In this document: piece after piece, positions 26,791 to 36,490 of the stretch | How positions within the stretch are numbered: position 1 is the first letter of the stretch | Layout: the number at the start of each line of letters is the position of its first letter | Source of the DNA: Leptotrichia hofstadii | Lineage (GTDB): Bacteria; Fusobacteriota; Fusobacteriia; Fusobacteriales; Leptotrichiaceae | DNA length: 64,000 nucleotides | Direction of reading: 5' to 3' | NCBI RefSeq assembly: GCF_007990525.1 | Contig: NZ_AP019823.1 | Coordinates: 1,116,001 to 1,180,000 of the forward strand | Position numbers and translations under genes: made by a program | The notes under the pieces: generated by a model | Told to the model about the DNA's origin: nothing | The model's input: only the letters and a program-made list of their open reading frames with translations | Databases searched by the model: none

Positions 26791-26807
26791 ATAAAAAAGG
26801 AGAAGAA

Positions 26808-29800
26808 ATGACAAACAATTTGAGAAGATTTTCGCAGGATTTACGTGCGTTTGCAAAAAGAACAAAAGATTTCAAATATACGGAATCAGCATTAATCACA
26901 TTTTTAATAACAGGAATGATATTTTCTGCAGGAAAACTGGATGCAGCTCCGAAAGAGCCTACTATAGAAAATCAAAGAAGATCTATTTCTACATCCATAA
27001 CAGATATGCGCCAGAACTTTAAAAGAGTGAAAGCTGAAACTAAAAAATTAATAAAAGACAGCAACATGGAATTGATACAATTGATGGAACAGGGAGATCA
27101 TGTAACAAAAAGTCCTTGGAGCAGCTGGCAATTTGGACAAAACTTTTTCTATGATGACTGGCATGGCGCTTATAAGGGAAGAGGAGATAAGAAAATAAAA
27201 TATCCTTATGAAGGAATTTTTGAAAGAGGGGACAGATACGAAAGGGCAATAAATCCTTTAAGTGACAAGTACGAGGAGATGCCTCTGGCTTCAAGAAAAA
27301 ATGCCGCTTCAAGTTCGCAAAGAACAGGGCTTGTTTCAGATTCGTACGGACTTGTGGGAGTAAAACCTCTTTTAGAACCGACAGTAGGATTTAATGTAAG
27401 CGTTGCAATTAGACCAAAACAGGTTGTAAAAGGAGCAATAACGATTGCAGATAAAACGCCTGCAACACCTGCACAGCCAGAAACAATAATTTTTAACGCT
27501 CCTAATATAAGCGTAACAGCGCCAGCGGCGCCACAAGTGGAACCTGCACAAGTTACAATAAGCTCGTTGACGGTAACACCTCCGATGCTGCCTAGTATTA
27601 CGTTGCCAACGCCACTTTCGTTTACACCGGCTTCACCAACAGTAAATGTAAGTATTCCAACTCCAAATTCTTTGCCAACGCTAAATTTTACAGCGACAGG
27701 TAATGGAGATGAATCATATATGCTAGGTGGAGGTCCTGGGACATGGACTTATACAAAAGGGGCTTCATATTATGCTCCAAGTGACAGGGCGGCAGTTGCG
27801 CTTATGGGTCAGGTAAGTATGAGTTCGGGAACAGTTAGCTACACGGATTCAGGTATTACTATAAATGGAAATTTGACTGGATCAGGTTCAATGGGTGGAA
27901 GCTGGAGTTTTAGTGGAACTCATAGCGTAACAGGATTTACTGGACATGCGCTTATAAAAAATACTGGAGATTATACTTCAAATATAGACAATACAACTAT
28001 AACCTTCAACAGATCGGGAGGTGCTAATTATGATGCATGGCTATTTCACACGGATGCCCATAATAGCAGCGTAGTATCTGCATTTGTCCTAGGAAGTGGA
28101 ACAACAATTAATACAACGGGTAATAAATCTGTTGTATATACTTCTCAATTTCATAATGGAAATTTAAATGCTGAATTTACAAATAATGGAACTATTGATA
28201 TGGGAGGTACTGAGAATATTGTATGGGTAGCATTGAATGAAAATGCAAGAAGCAGACATAAAGACAATATTTTCAGAAATGGCGGAACAATAAAGCTGAA
28301 CAGTTCTAAAAATACGTTTGCATATATAGATATGCCGACTACTATAGGAGCTATTGGTGGAGGCTGGGCTGGAAAAGGAGTTCCAGCAGGCGGTTCTGCA
28401 GGTGGAACTAACGCAGGTAATAGTAACGGTTGGGAAATAATAAGTACAGGAACGTTAGATATAGGCGGGACTCAGAATACAGGAATATTTATAAATGACA
28501 GCTGGAAATACTGGAAGGCTAAGATTGAGCTTGCTGCTGGAGATAAAACTAAAATTTCAGGAACTAAAAATATAGGAACATATTTTAAAGGCTGGGCAGA
28601 TGTCTCTACTTCAAAACTTAATATGCAAATGCCTGGAGATGAAAATGTAGGAATATACCTTGAATACGCAGGTACAGCAACAGATGATGAGTTTAAGTTC
28701 ACAAGCGCTTCAACATTAGATTCAGAAGGCAAGAAAAATGTTTTGATATACAATAAGGCCAGTAAAGCTAATTTTGGAACAAATGTTAATTTAAAAGTTA
28801 ATGGAAAAGAAAATGTTGGGATTGTTAATGAATCTGCACAAGATTTAGTAACTGCCGCAAAAATTGAAACAACAAAAAATTCTGGGGAAGAATCAATTGG
28901 AATATACTCAAAAGGGACAGGTGCAACTACTAATACTGGAAATATAACTATGAAGGCTAAAAAAGTAAAAGGTATTGTAGCTGATAACTCAGGAACTATT
29001 AACAATAATGGTGGAACTATTGCTGTGGAAGGAGATGAAGTTGCAGGTGCAATTGCGATGGGGAATGGAACTGTAAATATTTCGACAGCTTCACCAAGCA
29101 ATGCAACAACGATTACAGTAAAAGGAAAATCAGGACTCGGACTTTATGCAGAAAGTGGCGGTACAATTAATGCAGGCGATGCAACAATTACAAGTTCTGG
29201 AGGTGCCGTAAATGTTTATTCTAATGGTGGGGATATTCATTTAAGCAAAAACAATAAAAAGACTACAGTAAATGTAGGAGCTGATTCACTTGGATTTATG
29301 AGAACGGGAGGTAACCAGATAATATTTGACAGTGCTACAGAACTTAATGTTGCCACAGGCGGATCAGGATTTTATATAACAACATCTCCAGTTCCAACTT
29401 CAGTTTCATATCCTGTAAACATTGCGTCAGAACTTACTGCTGGATATTCGGGACTGAATAAATTGACTGCAAATATGAGTGCAGACTCGAACTTGGTAGT
29501 TGCTTCGTATGCACAAGCTAATTTATCTGATTTGGATCTTTCGGGATATGGTATGACTATAAATGGTACTGGGCATAAAGAATTTTTACTGTACAGAAGT
29601 AAATTGACTCTTGATTCTCCAAAGACTTATAATGATTATAAAAAAATAGCATTATCCAGTTCATCAATTATTAATGATACAGCTATACAGACAGATGATG
29701 ACGGTGTAAAGCTTATGGCACAAGAAAATGATGGCGGTACTGATAAATGGGTAAAACTGGAAAATAAGAAAACTATTGAACTAGGTGGAAAAAATTCAGT

Positions 29801-32800
29801 TGCGATGTATGCGAGCGATGGTACTATAAAAAATCATTCAGGTGCAACTATCACAATGAAAAAAGAAGGATCTGCCGCAATCTTTGGTAAGAATACAGGA
29901 AAAGGTGATACAGAGATTATAAATGATGGAGACATCCAGATTGGTGAAAAATCTGTAGGACTTTTTGCTGAAGATTATACTGAAAAAAATCTTGAAAATG
30001 CAGGTAAAATTGCTATTGTTGGAAACAGCGGAATCGGAATGTACTACAAGGCAGGGGCTTTGACGCAAGATGTAACAATGGAAAATAAAACTGGAGCTGA
30101 GATTAGTGGAACTGAATTGGGTGGAACAACTCCAGCAACATCTGTAAAAAGAGTTGGAATGTACTCAGAAGCTAACAGCAGCAGCAAAAAACTGACTGCT
30201 AAAAACTCGGGAGACATAAAGATTCTCGGAGATGGTGCAAGTTCTATAGGCGATGCTAACATCGGAATGTACACGAATGCAACTGCAGCAGGAACAAATC
30301 CATTGGAAAATGCAGGAACGATTGAACTTGGAAAATATGGAATCGGAATGTATGGATGGGATTTGGATACTAGCGGAGATATAACAGTCGGAGATGGCGG
30401 AGTTGCCATTTATTCACAAGGTGGAGATGTCAATATGACTGCGTCTGGAACTAAAAAGATAAAAGTTGGGAAAGACGCAAGAGGAATTCTTGTTGTAGGA
30501 GACGGTCAGACTGTTACAGCCACTAACTATGAATATGAAATTGGAGATGGGTCTTACGGATTTGTTAATAGAAATTCGGGATCAACAGGAAATACATTTA
30601 CAATAAGTGGCGGAAAGGCTACATTAGGAAACAAAGGTAAATTTATTTACTCAAGTGATACAAAAGGAAATATTACAAACTCAACAGACATGGAAATGCT
30701 AAGTACTGCAACTGATGGAGAAAACTACGGTATTTATGCTACAGGAACTGTAATTAACAGTGGGAAAATCGAATTTACTAAAGGTAAAGGGAATGTAGGT
30801 ATTTATGCTACAGAAGATGGAAACATTACAAACAGTGGAAATATTGAACTTGGAGAATCTGATGCCGCAAACAAGAAGTACAGTATAGGAATTATAGCAA
30901 AACCTGGAAAAGTTACAAACAGCGGAACTGTCAAGATTGGAGATTCAGCTAATTCAATTGACGGAAAAGATGGAATTGGACTGTTTGCAGACAGTGAAAA
31001 TGGAAAAAATGGAGAAATCATAAATACAGGAGCGGTAACTACCGAAGGAGATTCAACTATCGGTGCTTATGCAAATGCAAGTTCAAAAATTAGCCTTGGT
31101 GCAGGCGGAGATATTACCGTAAAGGGAGATAAGACTACTGGATACTATATTGATCAAGGTACAGGAAGCAGCATTGATTCAGGTGTAAGCATAGATGTGA
31201 CAGGAGACAATGCTAATGGTGTATTTGTAAACAAAGGTGGACTGACATACGAAGGGGACACGACTGTAACAGGTGATGGAGCTTACGGATTTGTAGCAGG
31301 TAAAAATTCTTCTGTAACTGCTAACGGCGGAAGCGTTACCGTGTCAGGCGCTTCAGGATCTTCAAAAGCTACAACTGGAACTGGTGGAAGAGGAACTGCA
31401 GGAGTTGTCGCGTTGGCAGGGGCAAATCTGACTGGCGGAAAAATGAATGTAGATGCAGATGTTACAGATGAAGGCTCTGTAGGAATATATTCGGCTGGAA
31501 AAATTGAAATTGACAAGGCTGATATAAAAGCATACAATGGAGCAGTAAACTTCTTTGCTGATAATGGAGGAACTATCTCTGTTGGAAATAATGGTGGCTC
31601 AAGCACAGTCGTAACAGGAACTGGTACTGACAAGGGCTCACTTCTGTTCTACACTCCTGGAGGAAAAGTGCTTATAAACGGTCCTATGACTGCTACTATT
31701 GAAGGTGGAACTAAAGCTACTACACGTGGTACTGCATTCTACTATACTGGTGGAGGGACATTAGGAAATATCGCTTCTTATACGGCATTGACACCTGGGA
31801 ACGTTGCAGCTTGGGCAAGAACTAACTATGGAAACGGTACAACAAGTACGCTTGGTAACTTGACATTAAATATGCAGGCTGATTCAAGACTGTTCCTGAC
31901 TCAAAAAGTTAATATGAATTTGTCAAATACGTCAGTTTCAAACTTGTTTAGCGGTCTTGCCTCAACAGAAAAGCCGACAGTAGGAGGAAGTAACGATTAT
32001 AGAAGATTTATGCTTTATCAAAGTCATCTGAACGTGGATCAGGCAGTAAATCTGGATAATCCAAGCGATGACTACAACCTGCTTGAAATCTCAAACTCAA
32101 GCATAACTAACAATAGCACGATAACAGGAACTCAAGATGGGCAAATTGGTATTGCGCAGGAAAACTCAGACCTTGCTACGCCAAAATCTACAGTAACACT
32201 TATAAATAAAGGGACTATAGACTTGTCTGGTAAAAACTCGGCTGCAATTTATGGGAAAAACGCTATTGTCGTAAATGATACTGCAGGTATCATAAAGATA
32301 GCAAAAAGCTCGACAGGGCTATATGGATTGAGAAATACAGAGATTTATAACAAAGGAAATATTTCGGTAGGAAATAAATCGACAGGAATGTTCTATTCAG
32401 ACGTATTTACAGATCCAGTAACAAGTGCTTTAACAATATACGATACAGAAACAGGGCTTCAAAATACAGGTACAATAACTCTTGATGACGAAGAAGGAGT
32501 TGGAATGACATACGAACCTGGAAATATAACTGTTGCGCCAGTATTTGAAAATGCAGGGACAATTACAAGTACAAAAGATAAGAATGTCGGAATGTATGCA
32601 AAAGTCGCAAAAAATAATATTTCATACGACACAGTAAACAGCAAAGTAATCACATTTGGAGATTCTGCTTCGCTTGCTGACCCTAATGTGGCAATGTATA
32701 CAAATGCAGCTGGAACTGGTACAAATCCGCTTATAAATAACGGAGATATAACAATCGGAAAAAATGCCGTTGGAATATATGGATTTGAAGAAGTGAACAA

Positions 32801-35297
32801 TAAAAACATAACTGTAGGCGATGGATCTGTCGCAATGTACTCTAAAGGAGGAAATGTTGACTTAAATTCAGGGACTATTAAGGTTGGAAAAAATGAAGCT
32901 GTCGGAGTGTATACAGTTGGAAGCGGACAGCAGATTACAAATACAGGAACAGCGTTTGACATAGGGGATACTTCGTTCGGATTTGTAAATGTTGGAACAG
33001 GGAATACGATTGAAAGCAATATTTCAGATGTAACACTGAAGAATGATTCGGTTTACGCATATTCAAATGATACTTCTGGAATAATCAGAAATAATACAAA
33101 CTTGACATCAGTAGGTACGAATGGAAATAACTATGGTATTTACGCTGCAGGGACAATTGAAAATAACGGAAATATTGACTTTAATACAGGAATAGGAAAT
33201 GTCGGTGTTTATTCTGTAAAAAATGGAAATGCGAGAAATACTGGTACAATATCTGTTGGGGGATCTGATCCTATTAACAAGATATTCAGTGTCGGAATGG
33301 CCGCTGGATATATAGGGGATTCCAGCACGCCTGCAACTACTGGAAATATTGAGAACAACGGAACAATCAACGTAAACGGAAAATACAGCATAGGAATGTA
33401 CGGTGTTGGAGCAGGAACTACAGTTACAAACAACAGTGACATTGTATTAAATGCAAACAACACAATAGGTATTTACGTTGAGGAAGGTGCAAAGGCTATA
33501 AATAACGGTTCGATAAGAACAGGTGCAAGCGGGCTGTCAAGCGTGACAGGAGTTGTGCTTAGCAAAAATTCAACTTTGGATAATAGAGGTACGATAGATA
33601 TTGACTCAAGATCTGGAGTAGGAGTGTATCTTAAAGGTGGAACAATTATCAACCGTGGACGTATAAATGTAACTGGAAAAGGAGCTGTGGAAGAGTACGA
33701 CATGGCTAAGAATGCCACTTCAAAACCTATGGGAGATGTAATAATTGATGCTCCTGCAGGATCGCCAACTGCTAAAATAATAGTAGCTGGAAAAGGTGAA
33801 GTTCAGCCTACATTAGTTACAACTACAGCAGAAAATCCAATAACAGTGTCGGCTTCAAGCATAGGGCTTTATGTAGATACTTCCAGCAAAAATTATACTC
33901 AGGCGATTGATAATCTAGGAGCATTGACAGGCGAGGCTGATCTGATAATAGGAGTAGAGGCGGCAGAAAATACGGCAAGCAAATATATTCAGATAAATGA
34001 CAGAAATATCCTGGATCCATATAACAGGGCAATCGTGTACGGTGGAGTTGCAAAATGGACAGTCTATTCTGGAGCGTTGACTTGGATGGCTACACCGACT
34101 CTTGATCCTGACACAGGAGAAATTACAAATCTGTACATGGCGAAAGCGGCATATACTAACTGGGCCTCTAACAGCAAAGTAACTCCAACAAAAGTTACAG
34201 ATACATACAATTTTGCTGACGGGCTGGAACAAAGATATGGAGTTAAGCCGCTTGGAACTAGGGAAAATCAAATATTCCAAAAATTAAATTCAATTGGAAA
34301 TAATGAAGAAATCCTTCTGTACCAAGCTTTTGACGAAATGATGGGACATCAGTACGGTAATCTGCAGCAAAGAATCAGCAAAACTGGAAGCCTTCTGGAT
34401 AAAGAGTTCAACCACTTGAGAAAAGACTGGAGAAAACCATCTAAGGACAACAACAAAATTAAGGTATTCGGTATGAGGGACGAATATAATTCTGATACTG
34501 CCGGAGTAATTGACAACACTAGCAACGCTTACGGATTTGCTTATGTTCATGAAAATGATACAGTAAAATTAGGAAACAGTTCAGGATGGTATGCCGGAGC
34601 GGTAACTAACAGATTCAGATTCAAGGATATTGGACATTCTAAAGAAAATCAGTCAATGATTAAGGCAGGAGTATTCAAGACAATGTCGCCTAAAAATGAC
34701 CATAACGGTTCATTAAGATGGACTATCTCGGGAGATGTGTATGCTGGAATTAATGATATGAAACGTAGATATCTTGTAGTAGATGAAGTATTTGAAGCAA
34801 AATCTGACTACCGTACTTATGGAGCGGCAGTTAAGAATGAGCTTGGATATAACATAAGAATGAGCGAGAGAACACATTTACGTCCTTATGGAGCATTAAA
34901 GATGGAATACGGAAGATTTAACAACATAAAAGAAGACAGAGGGGAAATGCGTCTGGAAGTAAAAGGAAACGACTACTTCTCAGTAAAACCTGAAGTTGGA
35001 ATGGAATTCAGATATGTACAGCCATTGGCAGTAAGAACAAATTTATCGGTAGGACTGACAGCGGCTTATGAAAACGAACTAGGAAAAGTTGGAGAAAATA
35101 ACAACAAGGCAAGAGTAAGATATACAAATGCCGACTGGTTTGGAATAAGAGGCGAAAAGGATGACAGAAAAGGAAGCGGTAAGTTTGACTTGAATATCGG
35201 AATTGATAATACGAGATTTGGAGTGACTGTAAATGCCGGATATGACACTAAAGGTAAAAATGTAAGAGGTGGAATAGGATTCAGGGCTATTTACTAA
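26808..35297 (+). CDS. Giant type V autotransporter (adhesin-like), Leptotrichia/Fusobacterium type
   Basis: About 2,829 residues from the ATG at 26808, which has AAAGGAGAAG ahead of it; the open frame reaches back to 26730 without a ribosome site. Order: an extended charged N-region with a hydrophobic stretch (MTNNLRRFSQD...ALITFLITGMIFSAG) typical of fusobacterial autotransporters; a conserved WSSWQFGQNFFYDDWHG segment; a Pro/Thr-rich linker near residues 220-310; then about 2,100 residues of Gly/Asn/Thr-rich beta-helix repeats of the form NxGxIxxGxxxxGIY; and a C-terminal beta-barrel of about 280 residues ending GGIGFRAIY. The passenger contains a roughly 800-residue internal duplication. 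Cysteine is essentially absent. Function is probably adhesion or surface coat, by family. Confidence 0.93.
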   Translation: MTNNLRRFSQDLRAFAKRTKDFKYTESALITFLITGMIFSAGKLDAAPKEPTIENQRRSISTSITDMRQNFKRVKAETKKLIKDSNMELIQLMEQGDHVTKSPWSSWQFGQNFFYDDWHGAYKGRGDKKIKYPYEGIFERGDRYERAINPLSDKYEEMPLASRKNAASSSQRTGLVSDSYGLVGVKPLLEPTVGFNVSVAIRPKQVVKGAITIADKTPATPAQPETIIFNAPNISVTAPAAPQVEPAQVTISSLTVTPPMLPSITLPTPLSFTPASPTVNVSIPTPNSLPTLNFTATGNGDESYMLGGGPGTWTYTKGASYYAPSDRAAVALMGQVSMSSGTVSYTDSGITINGNLTGSGSMGGSWSFSGTHSVTGFTGHALIKNTGDYTSNIDNTTITFNRSGGANYDAWLFHTDAHNSSVVSAFVLGSGTTINTTGNKSVVYTSQFHNGNLNAEFTNNGTIDMGGTENIVWVALNENARSRHKDNIFRNGGTIKLNSSKNTFAYIDMPTTIGAIGGGWAGKGVPAGGSAGGTNAGNSNGWEIISTGTLDIGGTQNTGIFINDSWKYWKAKIELAAGDKTKISGTKNIGTYFKGWADVSTSKLNMQMPGDENVGIYLEYAGTATDDEFKFTSASTLDSEGKKNVLIYNKASKANFGTNVNLKVNGKENVGIVNESAQDLVTAAKIETTKNSGEESIGIYSKGTGATTNTGNITMKAKKVKGIVADNSGTINNNGGTIAVEGDEVAGAIAMGNGTVNISTASPSNATTITVKGKSGLGLYAESGGTINAGDATITSSGGAVNVYSNGGDIHLSKNNKKTTVNVGADSLGFMRTGGNQIIFDSATELNVATGGSGFYITTSPVPTSVSYPVNIASELTAGYSGLNKLTANMSADSNLVVASYAQANLSDLDLSGYGMTINGTGHKEFLLYRSKLTLDSPKTYNDYKKIALSSSSIINDTAIQTDDDGVKLMAQENDGGTDKWVKLENKKTIELGGKNSVAMYASDGTIKNHSGATITMKKEGSAAIFGKNTGKGDTEIINDGDIQIGEKSVGLFAEDYTEKNLENAGKIAIVGNSGIGMYYKAGALTQDVTMENKTGAEISGTELGGTTPATSVKRVGMYSEANSSSKKLTAKNSGDIKILGDGASSIGDANIGMYTNATAAGTNPLENAGTIELGKYGIGMYGWDLDTSGDITVGDGGVAIYSQGGDVNMTASGTKKIKVGKDARGILVVGDGQTVTATNYEYEIGDGSYGFVNRNSGSTGNTFTISGGKATLGNKGKFIYSSDTKGNITNSTDMEMLSTATDGENYGIYATGTVINSGKIEFTKGKGNVGIYATEDGNITNSGNIELGESDAANKKYSIGIIAKPGKVTNSGTVKIGDSANSIDGKDGIGLFADSENGKNGEIINTGAVTTEGDSTIGAYANASSKISLGAGGDITVKGDKTTGYYIDQGTGSSIDSGVSIDVTGDNANGVFVNKGGLTYEGDTTVTGDGAYGFVAGKNSSVTANGGSVTVSGASGSSKATTGTGGRGTAGVVALAGANLTGGKMNVDADVTDEGSVGIYSAGKIEIDKADIKAYNGAVNFFADNGGTISVGNNGGSSTVVTGTGTDKGSLLFYTPGGKVLINGPMTATIEGGTKATTRGTAFYYTGGGTLGNIASYTALTPGNVAAWARTNYGNGTTSTLGNLTLNMQADSRLFLTQKVNMNLSNTSVSNLFSGLASTEKPTVGGSNDYRRFMLYQSHLNVDQAVNLDNPSDDYNLLEISNSSITNNSTITGTQDGQIGIAQENSDLATPKSTVTLINKGTIDLSGKNSAAIYGKNAIVVNDTAGIIKIAKSSTGLYGLRNTEIYNKGNISVGNKSTGMFYSDVFTDPVTSALTIYDTETGLQNTGTITLDDEEGVGMTYEPGNITVAPVFENAGTITSTKDKNVGMYAKVAKNNISYDTVNSKVITFGDSASLADPNVAMYTNAAGTGTNPLINNGDITIGKNAVGIYGFEEVNNKNITVGDGSVAMYSKGGNVDLNSGTIKVGKNEAVGVYTVGSGQQITNTGTAFDIGDTSFGFVNVGTGNTIESNISDVTLKNDSVYAYSNDTSGIIRNNTNLTSVGTNGNNYGIYAAGTIENNGNIDFNTGIGNVGVYSVKNGNARNTGTISVGGSDPINKIFSVGMAAGYIGDSSTPATTGNIENNGTINVNGKYSIGMYGVGAGTTVTNNSDIVLNANNTIGIYVEEGAKAINNGSIRTGASGLSSVTGVVLSKNSTLDNRGTIDIDSRSGVGVYLKGGTIINRGRINVTGKGAVEEYDMAKNATSKPMGDVIIDAPAGSPTAKIIVAGKGEVQPTLVTTTAENPITVSASSIGLYVDTSSKNYTQAIDNLGALTGEADLIIGVEAAENTASKYIQINDRNILDPYNRAIVYGGVAKWTVYSGALTWMATPTLDPDTGEITNLYMAKAAYTNWASNSKVTPTKVTDTYNFADGLEQRYGVKPLGTRENQIFQKLNSIGNNEEILLYQAFDEMMGHQYGNLQQRISKTGSLLDKEFNHLRKDWRKPSKDNNKIKVFGMRDEYNSDTAGVIDNTSNAYGFAYVHENDTVKLGNSSGWYAGAVTNRFRFKDIGHSKENQSMIKAGVFKTMSPKNDHNGSLRWTISGDVYAGINDMKRRYLVVDEVFEAKSDYRTYGAAVKNELGYNIRMSERTHLRPYGALKMEYGRFNNIKEDRGEMRLEVKGNDYFSVKPEVGMEFRYVQPLAVRTNLSVGLTAAYENELGKVGENNNKARVRYTNADWFGIRGEKDDRKGSGKFDLNIGIDNTRFGVTVNAGYDTKGKNVRGGIGFRAIY
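29150..33420 (+). repeat. Large internal duplication in the autotransporter passenger
   Basis: Two modules, about 29.15-30.98 kb and 31.48-33.42 kb, align in order with an offset of about 2.4 kb. Matching landmarks: GAVNVYSNGGDI and GAVNFFADNGGTI; LTANMSADSNL and LTLNMQADSRL; FLLYRSKL and FMLYQSHL; MAQENDGG and IAQENSDL; MYTNATAAGTNPL and MYTNAAGTGTNPL; VAIYSQGGDV and VAMYSKGGNV; ENYGIYATGT and NNYGIYAAGT. Identity is moderate, so the duplication is old. Confidence 0.8.
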
Positions 35298-35388
35298 AAC
35301 GAAGAATCAGAAAAAAGTGGAAAATTTTATCAAATAAAGATTTAACAGGTCTTTGATTAAGAACTTAAAAATAGAAAAATAACGGAAA

Positions 35389-35422
35389 GGGCAGCGAAAC
35401 TTAGATTTTGCTGTTCTTTTTT
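35389..35422 (+). terminator. Terminator after the autotransporter
   Basis: GGGCAGCGAAA (35389-35399) can pair with TTTTGCTGTTC (35406-35416) through several G-T pairs, followed by TTTTTT. It is about 90 bases beyond the stop codon. Confidence 0.65.
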
Positions 35423-35578
35423 GTCTTTTTGATAAAATAGAGGTATTAGTTACAGGAGGATGAGTTTATTTTTATAATATTTCCTGTTTAAACAGCAGAA
35501 ATAAAAAAGTGATACTGGTAGATTTTATTAAAAAATTTACAATATCACCTTTCCTTACAATAGTTTTAAAGCTCTTTT

Positions 35579-35752
35579 TTATCTTTTATTTTTATTTAAA
35601 GCCTTGCATGGCACCTTTTGGGGGTATTCTCTCCAATCATAATATAAGCCGTCTTCCTCATTATAAGAACAATTTCTATAATTTCCCATTTTCAAAGCAT
35701 AACAGCTAGTTAATAATGCTGTTAAAATAGTCAATAATATAATGTTTTTCAT
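35579..35752 (-). CDS. Tiny lipoprotein, array member 4 (57 aa)
   Basis: Translating the minus strand by hand from ATG at 35752 gives 57 residues: a type II signal peptide with lipobox LLTSC (Cys17), then YRNCSYNEEDGLYYDW, a second conserved Cys49 in KVPCKALNK, and a basic C-terminus. AAGGAG lies nine bases ahead, within the stop region of the preceding array member. It is the last of four tandem paralogues. No known family is recognised. Mature length is about 41 residues, so it is likely a structural or inhibitor-type lipoprotein rather than an enzyme. Confidence 0.8.
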   Translation of the reverse strand: MKNIILLTILTALLTSCYALKMGNYRNCSYNEEDGLYYDWREYPQKVPCKALNKNKR

Positions 35753-35764
35753 TTTTCTTGCTCC

Positions 35765-35941
35765 TTACCTCGGTTTTATATTACACTTTTTAACCCCGAC
35801 ATATTTCCCATCAACATATACTGATTTATAAAAAGCATCTTTTTCCTTGTCATAGGAACACTCTCGGTATAAACCCATATTCCAAGCATAGCATCCAGTT
35901 GTTAATATTGATAAAATAATCAATAATAAAATTTTTTTCAT
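35765..35941 (-). CDS. Tiny lipoprotein, array member 3 (58 aa)
   Basis: Hand translation from ATG at 35941 gives 58 residues: signal peptide with lipobox LTTGC (Cys17), core YRECSYDKEKDAFYKS, and second Cys53 in GVKKCNIKPR. This is the most diverged copy: DGLYYD has become DAFYKS and the PCxxLNKK tail is replaced. The start context GAGAATTAAA is a weak ribosome site, derived from the duplicated spacer shared with member 2. The stop is 12 bases before the next array member. Confidence 0.8.
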   Translation of the reverse strand: MKKILLLIILSILTTGCYAWNMGLYRECSYDKEKDAFYKSVYVDGKYVGVKKCNIKPR

Positions 35942-35970
35942 TTTAATTCTCTTTCTTTCCTTTGCAGAAA

Positions 35971-36159
35971 TTATTTTTTTCTCTTTCTTTCAATTTTCTT
36001 ATTTAAACTCGTACAAGGCACTTTTTCTGGATATTTGACCCAATAATCATAATATAAGCCATCTTCGTCGTTATAAGAACATCCTCTATAGTTGCTTTGC
36101 TCTAAAATGTCACATCCAGTTGTTAATACTAAGATAAGCAATAATAAAATTTTTTTCAT
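35971..36159 (-). CDS. Tiny lipoprotein, array member 2 (62 aa)
   Basis: 62 residues with signal peptide and lipobox LTTGC (Cys16), core YRGCSYNDEDGLYYDYW, then VPCTSLNKKIERKRKK with Cys49. The Lys/Arg-rich tail is shared almost exactly with member 1. The intergenic spacers 36160-36192 and 35942-35970 are themselves near copies (TTTTAATTC, CTTTCTTTC, CAGAAATTATTTTTTTC on the plus strand), which shows the repeat unit included the ribosome-site region. Function unknown. Confidence 0.82.
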   Translation of the reverse strand: MKKILLLLILVLTTGCDILEQSNYRGCSYNDEDGLYYDYWVKYPEKVPCTSLNKKIERKRKK

Positions 36160-36192
36160 TTTAATTCCCTTTCTTTCTTTCCTTTACAGAAA

Positions 36193-36363
36193 TTATTTTT
36201 TTCTATTTCTTTCAATTTTTTTATTTAAAGAAGTGCAAGGTGTACCATCTACTGAATTATAATACAGTCCGTCTCCTTCATAGTAAGAACAATTTCTTGA
36301 ATACCACACCGTACAGCTTGTTGTTAATGCTGATAAAAATAATAAAAGCATTAGTCTTTTCAT
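36193..36363 (-). CDS. Tiny lipoprotein, array member 1 (56 aa)
   Basis: Promoter-proximal copy. The ATG at 36363 is chosen over one 30 bases further out because AGGAGG (36374-36379) is ten bases upstream. The product is 56 residues: signal peptide, lipobox LTTSC (Cys17), core RNCSYYEGDGLYYNS, then TPCTSLNKKIERNRKK. Two cysteines outside the lipobox (Cys25 and Cys43) are conserved in all copies, suggesting one disulfide in the mature protein. It is driven by the promoter at 36390-36418 and transcribed divergently from the lysine riboswitch. Confidence 0.82.
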   Translation of the reverse strand: MKRLMLLLFLSALTTSCTVWYSRNCSYYEGDGLYYNSVDGTPCTSLNKKIERNRKK

Positions 36364-36389
36364 TTTTCTTCTACCTCCTATCTGTAATA

Positions 36390-36418
36390 ACAATACCTTA
36401 TAAAATTTGAATTGTCAA
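36390..36418 (-). promoter_or_regulatory. Promoter of the tiny-lipoprotein array
   Basis: Minus strand TTGACA (36418-36413), 17-bp spacer, TATTGT (36395-36390). It lies back to back with the lysine riboswitch promoter, about 30 bases away. Confidence 0.65.
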
Positions 36419-36448
36419 TATATTTGTCTACAAAATTTTGAAAAATAC

Positions 36449-36477
36449 TTTACAAATGTGAAAAAATTAGTTATAAT
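36449..36477 (+). promoter_or_regulatory. Promoter of the lysine riboswitch-lysA transcript
   Basis: TTTACA (36449-36454), 17-bp spacer, TATAAT (36472-36477). The aptamer begins 14 bases downstream. Confidence 0.75.
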
Positions 36478-36490
36478 AATAAATATTATG

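Noticed and set aside
28472-34550. Long minus-strand open frames opposite the autotransporter
   Set aside because: The coding strand is rich in GGA, ACA and AAT codons, so stops are rare on the complement. Their products are low-complexity Pro/Ser/Ile strings with no domain.
35509-35709. Plus-strand open frame of 66 codons beside the lipoprotein array
   Set aside because: It is antisense to the fourth tiny lipoprotein gene, which has a lipobox, a ribosome site and three paralogues. The plus-strand frame has none of these.
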